This document shows, in pieces, positions 15,152-23,190 of a DNA stretch of 64,000 nt (position 1 is its first letter; each line of letters opens with the position of its first letter). This DNA is from Dermacoccus nishinomiyaensis (GTDB lineage: Bacteria; Actinomycetota; Actinomycetes; Actinomycetales; Dermatophilaceae): the NCBI RefSeq assembly GCF_900447535.1, contig NZ_UFXX01000001.1:992001-1056000 (forward strand), read 5' to 3'. The notes under the pieces were generated by a model that was not told where the DNA came from, made no database searches, and worked only from the letters and a program-made list of their open reading frames with translations. A program made the position numbers and the translations under genes.

Positions 15152-17278
15152 TCAGGCCGGGTCGAAGTCGCCGAAATGCGACGGCTTCTCGACCTCGTCG
15201 AGCGGTTTCGCGCCGCCCAGGACGGCGAGGACGGACGCGCCGTACTTGGAGATCTTGGTGTTGCCGACCCCCGCGATGGCGCGCAGGCCGGCGGGGTTCG
15301 CCGGCAGCGTCTCGGCGATGGCGACGAGCGTCGCGTCGGTGAAGACGACGAACGCCGGTACCTTGTCTCGCTTCGCGACCGCGGCGCGCCATTCGCGCAG
15401 CGCCTCGAACTGGGCCTCGTCATAGGTCGCAGGGCATTCGGTGCAGCGGCCGATCTTGCGCTCGGGCGCGGAGTACAGATCCTTGCCGCAGGTGCGGCAC
15501 TTCGCCGTCGAGCGCTTGGGGGCGGGCGCGGCGCGCTTCGTCTTCGTCGCCGCGACGACGGCGCCCTCGAGCGAGTCGCCCAGCCCGTCGAGGAAGCGTG
15601 ACGGGTTGCGCGACGCCCGGCCACCTTCGTGGCGGCTGCGCGAGTAGCTGAGCTGCAGGAAACGGCGCGCACGCGTGATGCCGACGTACATGAGACGCCG
15701 CTCCTCCTCGATCGCCTCGGGCGCACTCGCCATCATGATGGGCAGCAGCCCGTCGCTCGCGCCGACGAAGAACACCGCGTCCCACTCGAGTCCCTTGGCC
15801 GCGTGCAGCGACGCGAGCGTCACGCCCTCGACCTTCGGCGCGTGCTGCTCGGACGCACGTCGGTCGAGCTCGGCGACGAAGTCGCGCAACCGCGCGCCGG
15901 GGACGGTGCGGGCGACGTCCTTGCTCAGTTCCGCGAGGGACTGCAGCGACTCCCACCGTTCACGGCTCGCCCCCGCCGCGGGCGCCTGCTGCGACCAGCC
16001 GGCGCCGCTCAGGACGTCGGCGACGACGTCGGGCAACGGTTTCGAGCCGTCGTCGCTGCGGGCCGCGCCGCGCATGAGCAGGACGGCCTTGCGCACCTCG
16101 TCGCGGTGGAAGAAGCGTTCACCGCCGCGTATCTGGTAGGGAACGCCGGCGTCGGCGAGCGCCGTCTCGAAGGCCTCGGACTGCGCGTTGGTGCGATACA
16201 GGACGGCGACGCCGCTGGCCTTCACGCCGTCGGCGAGGAGCCGCTTGATCTCCTTCGCGACGCCCCGCGCCTCCGCCGGATCGTCGGGGTAGGTGACGAG
16301 CTTCGGCGTGACGCCCCCGTCGCGCTGCGCCTGGAGCGTCACGCTGCCGAACGCCTGATCGGCGCGCTTCATCACGTCGTTGGCGAGGCGGACGATGGGC
16401 GGGTCGGAGCGGTAGTTGCGCACGAGCTCGACCTTCGCGGCACCCTCGAAGCGCTGGGCGAAGGTGCGCAGATGCCGCGGCGAGGCGCCGGTGAACGAGT
16501 AGATCGTCTGCGCCGGGTCACCGACGACGCACAGATCCTTGCGCTCACCGACCCACAGCGACAGCAGGTACTGCTGGACGGTGTTGACGTCCTGGTACTC
16601 GTCGACGACGAAGTGGCGGTACTGATCGCGCACCTGACGGGCGATGTCCTCGCGCTCGGCGAGGATGCCGGCGGCCAGGAGCAGGACGTCCTCGAAGTCG
16701 ATGACGCCGCGCGCGGACTTGACGTCCTCGTAGGCATCGAGCAGTCGCGCCATCGCCGTGACGTCGAGATCGGCGGGCTGACGGCCGGCGCGCCGTGCTG
16801 CGGCCGGGTAGGTCTCCGGGGTGAGCATCGAGACCTTGGCCCACTCGACCTCACCGGCGAGGTCGCGCAGCCCGGTGCGATCGACCTGCAGACGCAGCCG
16901 CCCCGCCGCCTCGCCGACGAGGCTGCCCTTCGTCCCGACGACCTCCGGCGCGCCCCCACCGATCGCCTGCGGCCAGAAGTAGCGTAGTTGGCTCAGCGCC
17001 GCGGCGTGGAAGGTGCGTGCGACGACCTGCGGGACGCCCAACTCGCGAAGGCGCGTGCGCATCTCGCCCGCAGCACGCGCGGTGAACGTCACCGCCAGCG
17101 TGCGCTGACCGACGAGAGCGCCCGAGTGCACGCCGTACGCGATGCGGTGCGTGATGGCGCGCGTCTTGCCCGTGCCCGCGCCGGCGAGGACGACCATCGG
17201 GCCGAGCGGGTTCGCCGCGACCTCCCGCTGCTGCGGGTCCAGACCCGCGAGCACCGAATCGGCGTCATGCTCGTTCAC
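15152..17278 (-). CDS. uvrD2: ATP-dependent DNA helicase UvrD2 (SF1) with tetracysteine and HRDC domains
   Basis: A 708-residue SF1A 3'-5' helicase. Walker A GAGTGKT at 33-39, motif II VVDEYQD, and conserved PQTIYSFTGA and GLEWDAVFF elements are present. The C-terminus has a four-cysteine motif (Cys594, 597, 612, 615) and an HRDC domain at about 620-690 (LRAIAGVGNTKISKYG), the arrangement of mycobacterial UvrD2. It unwinds DNA in repair and replication; in mycobacteria the gene is essential. It is followed by the whiB7 unit as in other actinobacteria. Confidence 0.95.
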   Translation of the reverse strand: MNEHDADSVLAGLDPQQREVAANPLGPMVVLAGAGTGKTRAITHRIAYGVHSGALVGQRTLAVTFTARAAGEMRTRLRELGVPQVVARTFHAAALSQLRYFWPQAIGGGAPEVVGTKGSLVGEAAGRLRLQVDRTGLRDLAGEVEWAKVSMLTPETYPAAARRAGRQPADLDVTAMARLLDAYEDVKSARGVIDFEDVLLLAAGILAEREDIARQVRDQYRHFVVDEYQDVNTVQQYLLSLWVGERKDLCVVGDPAQTIYSFTGASPRHLRTFAQRFEGAAKVELVRNYRSDPPIVRLANDVMKRADQAFGSVTLQAQRDGGVTPKLVTYPDDPAEARGVAKEIKRLLADGVKASGVAVLYRTNAQSEAFETALADAGVPYQIRGGERFFHRDEVRKAVLLMRGAARSDDGSKPLPDVVADVLSGAGWSQQAPAAGASRERWESLQSLAELSKDVARTVPGARLRDFVAELDRRASEQHAPKVEGVTLASLHAAKGLEWDAVFFVGASDGLLPIMMASAPEAIEEERRLMYVGITRARRFLQLSYSRSRHEGGRASRNPSRFLDGLGDSLEGAVVAATKTKRAAPAPKRSTAKCRTCGKDLYSAPERKIGRCTECPATYDEAQFEALREWRAAVAKRDKVPAFVVFTDATLVAIAETLPANPAGLRAIAGVGNTKISKYGASVLAVLGGAKPLDEVEKPSHFGDFDPA

Positions 17279-17354
17279 TGCTCAGGTACTCCTCGAAATG
17301 GTCGTTCGTCGCGATGCGGGTGGGCGGGTTGGTCGGTCGGATCGTGCGCCGCCG

Positions 17355-18344
17355 TCACGGGAGCGGCTCACCGTACCAATGCTCGATGAGAGCGCGCGCG
17401 ATCGACAGGCGCCCCGGCAGCGCGAGGGAACCGTCGGCGAGGCCCTGACGGACGTCGGCGCGCGAGTACCACCCGATCTCCTCGATCTCGCCCTCCTGAG
17501 CGCGCAGCGGTGTCGTCACCGCACGCGCGATGCAGCCGATCATGAGGGAGGCGGGAAAGGGCCACGGCTGGCTGCCGAGATAGCGCACGTCGGTGACCTC
17601 GACGCCGGACTCCTCGAACGTCTCGCGCGCCACGGCCTGCTCGAACGACTCCCCTGGCTCGACGAAACCCGCGAGCACCGAACGGTGCGGGCCCTTCCAG
17701 CGTGGGCCGCGGGCGAGCAGGAGGCGCGAGTCGTCGGGGTCGGACTCGTCGACGATCGCCATGATGACGGCCGGGTCGGTGCGCGGGAAGTGATGCGAAG
17801 CGTCCGCTTCGCAGCGACGCACCCAGCCCGCCTCGACGACGATGGTGGGCGCCCCGCAGCGCGGGCAGTGCGTGTGCGTCTCATGCCACTGGGCCAACGC
17901 GACGGCCGCGGTGACGCAGGCGAGGTCGTCGCCCGACAGTTCGAGCCCGATGTCGCGCAGGGTGCGCCACGACGGCGCGTCGTCGCCGTCATCCTCCGAC
18001 GTCGTGGCGGTAGCCGCGTTGCCAGGGCGCTCCCCCGTCGGCGCAGGGACCGGTGCGTCGTCCTGCGGGCGAAGCACGGCGAGCGCGGGGCCGTGGGACG
18101 TCTGACCGAGGTAGAGGACGACACCGCCGGTGTCGAACCACTGCCGATCCTGGGCCTGTGGTGCGCGCCAGAGCAGCTGGCTGCGCCGTTGCGGCACCGA
18201 GGCGCCGCGCACGTCGAGGACCCGCGTCGTCGCGACGGCGAGCAGCCGCTCGATGAGATCCGGTTCGGAGCGCCGCAGCGCATCACGGTCGACGACGGCG
18301 TCGCCGAGGACGAGATCGGGCAAAGGTCGCGTGGCGTCGGGCAT
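17355..18344 (-). CDS. nudC: NAD(+) diphosphatase / NADH pyrophosphatase (Nudix)
   Basis: A 329-residue enzyme cleaving NAD(H) to nicotinamide mononucleotide and AMP, and possibly removing NAD caps from RNA. The zinc-ribbon cysteines are Cys160, 163 and 178, with Asp181 where a fourth Cys would be in E. coli. The Nudix box is at about 226-248 (GFVEPGESFEQAVARETFEE) and the NudC signature SQPWPFP at 258-264. I start at ATG 18344 because TAGCCT lies exactly 7 bases upstream, indicating a leaderless mRNA; an in-frame ATG at 18374 is the alternative. Divergent from the kinase-like gene. Confidence 0.92.
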   Translation of the reverse strand: MPDATRPLPDLVLGDAVVDRDALRRSEPDLIERLLAVATTRVLDVRGASVPQRRSQLLWRAPQAQDRQWFDTGGVVLYLGQTSHGPALAVLRPQDDAPVPAPTGERPGNAATATTSEDDGDDAPSWRTLRDIGLELSGDDLACVTAAVALAQWHETHTHCPRCGAPTIVVEAGWVRRCEADASHHFPRTDPAVIMAIVDESDPDDSRLLLARGPRWKGPHRSVLAGFVEPGESFEQAVARETFEESGVEVTDVRYLGSQPWPFPASLMIGCIARAVTTPLRAQEGEIEEIGWYSRADVRQGLADGSLALPGRLSIARALIEHWYGEPLP

Positions 18345-18351
18345 GCCTCCC

Positions 18352-18357
18352 AGGCTA
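18352..18357 (-). promoter_or_regulatory. -10-like hexamer for leaderless nudC
   Basis: TAGCCT on the minus strand, 7 bases before ATG 18344. A divergent TACGGT for the neighbouring gene lies 16 bases away. Confidence 0.45.
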
Positions 18358-18373
18358 GACGCCACCTCCGACA

Positions 18374-18379
18374 TACGGT
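18374..18379 (+). promoter_or_regulatory. -10-like hexamer for the kinase-like gene
   Basis: TACGGT, 6 bases before GTG 18386 and 9 before ATG 18389. Confidence 0.35.
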
Positions 18380-18385
18380 GTGGGG

Positions 18386-19597
18386 GTGATGCGCTCGCCC
18401 CTGCTCCTCGCCGCCCTCGCCGACGCCGCCGTGCCCGGAATCCGCCCCATCAAGGTCGAAGGCCTGCCCGTGCCGGCCGGCGACCTCTACCAGAGTGCCC
18501 ACATCACGGGCGCCGACGGCCGGGTCTGGCTCGTCCGCTCCGCGCTGACTGGAGCCGCAGGCGCCGAACTCGCCGCATCCGACGCCCTCGTGCAATTGCT
18601 CACGCGACGCGTCGACTTCGACGTGCCCCGCGTCGAGGGCTCCGCCCGCCCGAAGGAGGGATCGGCCGTTGCCGTCTACGCGCGCCCCCGCGGCAAGGCG
18701 CTCGACTGGCGCCACCTCGCCGGACGCTCCGCCGCGGCGCGTGCCCTCGGCCAGGCGCTCGCGCACCTGCACGGCGTCGACCCGCGCGTCGTCGAGGAGG
18801 CCGGCCTCGCCACCTACGACGCCGACACCTACCGTCAGCGTCTGCGCGCCGACGTCGATCGCGCCGCCGCGACGTCCCGGGTGCCGTCGGCCCTCATCGC
18901 CCGCTGGCGCGAGGCCCTTGACACGCCGGCGTTGTGGCGCTTCTCGACGACGGTGACGCACGGGCCGCTGCGCGGCGCCGACGTCCATGTCGACGAGGGT
19001 GAGGTGAGCGCCATCAGCGGCTGGGAGCATGCCGGCGTCGCCGACCCCGCGCGCGACTTCGCGCTGCTGTGGAACTCTGCGCCGCAGCAGGCGTTCGACA
19101 CCGTGTTCGAGGCCTACGCCGCCGAACGCGCCGAGAGGCCCGACCCGAACCTGGAGCGCCGCGTCCGCCTCATGGGCGAGATGGAACTCGCGTACGCGCT
19201 GCTCGCAAGCCGCACGATGGGCGACGACGCGCGCGTCGAGCGTCACGCCGCGGCGCTCGAGGAACTCGCCTTCGAGGTGGAGGGCGACTCGAGTCTCCTG
19301 CCGCCGGCGCGCCGTGCGGGCACGGCGCCGATCGACCTCGTCCCCCCGCTCGACCCCGCCGACATCGAGGTCGTCGACGCCGAGGTCGGCGAGGAGGACG
19401 CCACCGTCGAGATCCCCGTGCGCCTGGCCCAGGAGCGAGAGGACCGCTCCGAGCACGCGGGCGCCACGCGCGTCGATGGCGACGCCGCGCGCACCCGACT
19501 GCCTCACGGCTCGTCCGAGGAGCCCGCGGCCTCGAGCGACGACTCGGCAGGCGCCGTCGCCGACGAATCGTCCGGCGGGAACGCGACCTCCCGCTGA
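18386..19597 (+). CDS. Aminoglycoside-phosphotransferase-like protein, catalytic Asp replaced
   Basis: About 403 residues. The N-terminal 290 residues follow the APH/choline-kinase fold, with the N-lobe at 30-115 and the C-lobe from LGQALAHLHGVDPRVV. The catalytic loop, normally HGDLxxxN, reads HGPLRGAD, and the metal-binding segment reads ISGWEHAGVADPARDFALL with Glu for the usual Asp. Both changes argue against kinase activity. The last 110 residues are acidic and Ser/Ala-rich. Actinobacteria commonly carry an APH-like gene between nudC and adnAB; its role is unknown. The start could be GTG 18386 or ATG 18389. Confidence 0.75.
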   Translation: MMRSPLLLAALADAAVPGIRPIKVEGLPVPAGDLYQSAHITGADGRVWLVRSALTGAAGAELAASDALVQLLTRRVDFDVPRVEGSARPKEGSAVAVYARPRGKALDWRHLAGRSAAARALGQALAHLHGVDPRVVEEAGLATYDADTYRQRLRADVDRAAATSRVPSALIARWREALDTPALWRFSTTVTHGPLRGADVHVDEGEVSAISGWEHAGVADPARDFALLWNSAPQQAFDTVFEAYAAERAERPDPNLERRVRLMGEMELAYALLASRTMGDDARVERHAAALEELAFEVEGDSSLLPPARRAGTAPIDLVPPLDPADIEVVDAEVGEEDATVEIPVRLAQEREDRSEHAGATRVDGDAARTRLPHGSSEEPAASSDDSAGAVADESSGGNATSR

Positions 19598-19659
19598 CCG
19601 CTCGGGCCGCACCCGCGGGACGCCCCGCCTCCGCGACCCGAGCGCGACAAGCACCGCCG

Positions 19660-22600
19660 TCAGCCCCCGACCGACCCGAGAAGCTCCTCGAGGTCGCGCT
19701 GCGACGCAACGCCGGGGCGATACGTCTCCCCCGTGGCGGCGTAGAAGAACGCGGCGTCGACGTCCTCGGGGTCCAGGCCGCGCAGGCGCGCGTAACCGAG
19801 GGCGTAGGCGGCGAGCTGCAGCGAGCGATGACGCAGGGTCGGCCCCGCCGGCTTGGCTCCGGTCTTCCAGTCGACGACCGTGAACCCGCCGCCGTCACGC
19901 GCGAAGACGGCGTCGATGCGGCCGCGCACCGCGTACCCGGCGACGACGGTCTCGAGGGCGACCTCGACGTCGACCGGCACCCGATCCGCCCACTCGCTGG
20001 CCAGGAAGTTGGTCTGCAGCACGGGCAGCATCTCGTCGGCGGCCACGTCCTCGTCACCGAAGCCAGGCAGTTCGTCGAGGTCGACGAGGGCCGCAGCACC
20101 GTAGTGCCGCTCCACCCAGGCGTGGAACGCGGTACCGCGCCGCGCCGCCACCGCCGGTTCACTCGGCATCGGGCGCCGTAGGCGCCGCGCGAACAGGTCC
20201 TTGTCGCTCGCGAGTGCGACGAGCTGGGAGGCGGACAGGTGCGAGGGCAGCACGACGTCGCTGCGCAGCCGGGTGCGTTCGCGCTGTCGTTCGGCCAGGA
20301 GCAGCTCCATCTCCTGCTCCCTGTCCTCGATCGTCCCCTCCAACCCGAGCGCCAGTTGCCCGGTCGGCTCGAGGGCCTCCCCGTTCTGCAGCCGGGTGCG
20401 CAGCGCGCGCACCTGGTCCGCGGCAGGGACGAGGTGGGCGCGTTGGTCGGCCATCGCGTCGAGCGGCCACGTCGCCGTCAGGACGTCGGCGTCGAGCGGG
20501 TTGCTCGGGCGCTCGCCGTCGACCTGCGTCGGAGGCATCTGCTCCCAGTGCAGACGCTCGATGCTCGCGCCGAGATCGGGTTCCTCGAGCAGTTCGGTGA
20601 GGAAACGAGACGTCTCGCGCGGGGTCGTGCCGCTCGCGTACCAGATCGGAGCGGTGAGCAACATGGTGCTGCGCGCGCGGGTGAAGGCCACGTACGCAAG
20701 GCGGCGTTCTTCCGTCACCGCGTGCTTAAGGCCCTGCTCGCAGAACTCGGTGAACCGGTCGGCCAGCTCGTCGGAATCCTCCGCACCCGTGACGGCGAGT
20801 GCGGGCAGCCCCTCCCTGTCACCGCGCAGATCGTAGGGGATCGACTGAAGACCACTCAGCCAGCCGCGCGCCTTGTGCGGCTTGTACTGCCACTGCTCGC
20901 CCTCGGCCCGCGTCGAACCGCCGAGGCTCGGAAAGACCCCTTCGACGAGGCCGGGCACGACGACGACGTCCCACTCGAGCCCCTTCGCGGCGTGCACGGT
21001 GAGCACCTGAACCGCATGCGGGTTGACCTCGATGGCGGGCATCTCCAGGCCGCGTTCCTCCTGCCGGGCCGCGTCGAGCCATTCGAGGAACCCCCCGAGC
21101 GTCGGACGTTGGGCCTGGACCGAGAACGTCCCCGCGATGTCGGCGAAGGCGTCGAGGTGGGCCCGGGCGCTCGACGGGTCGTACCCCGGGCGGGCAAGCA
21201 CCTCGATGTCGAGACCGAGCACGCGTTCGGCCTCCCCGACGAAGTCGGCGAGCGGCAGCCCGGAGAGCAACCTGAGGCGTTGCACCGACGTGTGAAACCC
21301 CCGCAGCCGCTCACGGGCGACGTCGCAGAGGTACTCGCCGTCGCGCCCACGCCATGACGCGTCGGGCAGTTCGCCGATCGCCTCGACGAGGCTCACCTCG
21401 TCCCGCGTGTCCTGCGCGAGGTCGCGCTCCGCCCGCGCGCCGCGCCTGGCCGCCTCCCCATCAGGCCCGGGTACAGGCTCAGACGGCGCGCCCTCCCCCG
21501 CGTCGGATTCGCTGCTCGCCGGTTCGGCGCTGCCGCCCTCGGCGCGCTCCTCGGTGGCTGCCGCGGCGTCGTCCTGGTGTCGCTGGTGCAACTCCTTGGC
21601 CCACGACCCGAGCGCTGCGATGTCGGCCGCACCGAGACGCATCGCCGGGGAGGTGAGCAGGCGCATGAGATGGTCGCCGCGGCTCGGGTCGTCGACCACC
21701 CACAGCATCGAGACGAGGTCGACGATCTCGGGGGTCTGCAGCAGGCCGCCGAGCCCGACGGCCTCCGCGGGGACGCCCGCGTCGTGGAGGGCATCCAGCA
21801 TCGGCACGAACTGAGATCGCTTGCGGCACAGCACCGCAGCGGTTCGGGGCGCCTCGCCCGGACGCAGTGGACGGCGTCGTTCGGCCACCCACTGCGCGAC
21901 GGCGCGTGCCTCGTCCGCCTCCGTCAGGTAGCGGGCGGCGGCCAGGGCGCCGGGGCCTGCGTCGGGGCGGGGGCGCAACGTCGCCACGGGCACGCGCGAG
22001 GCCCTGTTCAGCGGCGCGGCGGTGACGTTGGCCGCGTCGAGGACGGCGGCGTCGTTGCGCCACGACGTCGCGAGCGAGGCGACGGGCGTGAGGTCGGATC
22101 CCGGTAGGGCGAAGGAGCGACGGAAGGCCGACAGGGTCGTCGCGCTCGCGCCGCGCCAGCCGAAGATCGACTGGTGGGGATCCCCCACCGCCACGACGCC
22201 CGGACGCTGCTGCGTCTCCCCGGCGGCGAAGACGGCTGCGAGGAAGGCGATCTGCGCTGAGCTCGTGTCCTGGAACTCATCGAGCAGCACCATGCGGTAG
22301 CGCGCGCGCTCGATCGCGCCGATGGCCGGGAAGCGGTCGGCGAGTTCGGCGGCGAACGCGATCTGGTCGGAGAAGTCGAGCGCCGACCTGTCCTTCTTCA
22401 GCGATTGATACCGCTCGATGAGCGGGAGGATCTGCTGGTGGCCCTTCGCCTTCGCCGTGAGCGCCTTGCCCGCGTCCCCGAGGGAACGCTTTCGCGGCGC
22501 GAACGGGGTCGCGTCGAGCGAGCCGAGGAGGGAGTCGTAGTAGGCGCGCAGCTCGTCGACGCTGCGCCGATGCTCGCTCAGTTCACCCGCGGTCGCGAGG

Positions 22601-23190
22601 ACGGCCGCCGTCACGCTCGGCAGCTTGACGGCGACCTGCGACATGTCGCCGTCCCACCCACTCGCGACCTCGTGCGCGAACTGCCACGCGGCGGCCTCCG
22701 ACAGCATCCGCGCATCCGGCTCGATGCCGAGGCGCAGACCGTGCTCACCGACAATGCGCCCCGCGTACGCGTTGTACGTCGAGATCGTGGGGCTCTCGCC
22801 GAGGCTCGGCGTGCCGTCCGGATCATCGGGCGGGCTCCACAGGCCACTCGCCTCGAGCATGCGCAGGCGCTGGTTGACGCGTTCGGCGAGCTCACCGGCG
22901 GCCTTGCGGGTGAAGGTGAGGCCGAGGATCTCCTGCGGGCGCACCAAGCCGTTCGCCACGAGCCACACGACGCGCGAAGCCATCGTGTCCGTCTTGCCCG
23001 AGCCGGCTCCCGCCACCACGAGCAGCGGCTCCAGCGGCGCCTCGATGACGGCGACCTGCTCGGGTGTGTGGTGATAGCGCTCCAGCGCGTCGGCGATGGC
23101 GTCCGCGCTCAGACGAGCGGGGCGGTCCTTCGCCTCGGAGCCCTGTGGCACCGACGGGTCGCTGGTTGCTGGAGTGAGGTCGTCGGTCAC
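19660..23190 (-). CDS. adnB: AdnB-like ATP-dependent helicase-nuclease subunit
   Basis: An 1176-residue protein with an N-terminal SF1 helicase (Walker A GAGSGKT at 61-67, motif II LLDEFQDTSSAQ) and a C-terminal RecB-type nuclease (GRIDAVF, then VVDWKTGAKP and QLAAYALGYARL, giving the D-D-K set). With AdnA it forms the double-strand-break end-resection machine that replaces RecBCD/AddAB in actinobacteria. The GTG start at 23190 overlaps the TGA of adnA by four bases, which is why I prefer it to an ATG 16 codons upstream. Counterpart of Rv3201c. Confidence 0.92.
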   Translation of the reverse strand: MTDDLTPATSDPSVPQGSEAKDRPARLSADAIADALERYHHTPEQVAVIEAPLEPLLVVAGAGSGKTDTMASRVVWLVANGLVRPQEILGLTFTRKAAGELAERVNQRLRMLEASGLWSPPDDPDGTPSLGESPTISTYNAYAGRIVGEHGLRLGIEPDARMLSEAAAWQFAHEVASGWDGDMSQVAVKLPSVTAAVLATAGELSEHRRSVDELRAYYDSLLGSLDATPFAPRKRSLGDAGKALTAKAKGHQQILPLIERYQSLKKDRSALDFSDQIAFAAELADRFPAIGAIERARYRMVLLDEFQDTSSAQIAFLAAVFAAGETQQRPGVVAVGDPHQSIFGWRGASATTLSAFRRSFALPGSDLTPVASLATSWRNDAAVLDAANVTAAPLNRASRVPVATLRPRPDAGPGALAAARYLTEADEARAVAQWVAERRRPLRPGEAPRTAAVLCRKRSQFVPMLDALHDAGVPAEAVGLGGLLQTPEIVDLVSMLWVVDDPSRGDHLMRLLTSPAMRLGAADIAALGSWAKELHQRHQDDAAAATEERAEGGSAEPASSESDAGEGAPSEPVPGPDGEAARRGARAERDLAQDTRDEVSLVEAIGELPDASWRGRDGEYLCDVARERLRGFHTSVQRLRLLSGLPLADFVGEAERVLGLDIEVLARPGYDPSSARAHLDAFADIAGTFSVQAQRPTLGGFLEWLDAARQEERGLEMPAIEVNPHAVQVLTVHAAKGLEWDVVVVPGLVEGVFPSLGGSTRAEGEQWQYKPHKARGWLSGLQSIPYDLRGDREGLPALAVTGAEDSDELADRFTEFCEQGLKHAVTEERRLAYVAFTRARSTMLLTAPIWYASGTTPRETSRFLTELLEEPDLGASIERLHWEQMPPTQVDGERPSNPLDADVLTATWPLDAMADQRAHLVPAADQVRALRTRLQNGEALEPTGQLALGLEGTIEDREQEMELLLAERQRERTRLRSDVVLPSHLSASQLVALASDKDLFARRLRRPMPSEPAVAARRGTAFHAWVERHYGAAALVDLDELPGFGDEDVAADEMLPVLQTNFLASEWADRVPVDVEVALETVVAGYAVRGRIDAVFARDGGGFTVVDWKTGAKPAGPTLRHRSLQLAAYALGYARLRGLDPEDVDAAFFYAATGETYRPGVASQRDLEELLGSVGG

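Noticed and set aside
15629-16987. 452-codon plus-strand frame opposite uvrD2
   Set aside because: Antisense shadow; uvrD2 on the other strand has all helicase motifs.
17540-19654. 704-codon minus-strand frame opposite the APH-like gene
   Set aside because: Shadow of the plus-strand coding sequence and an out-of-frame copy of nudC; no domain or ribosome site.
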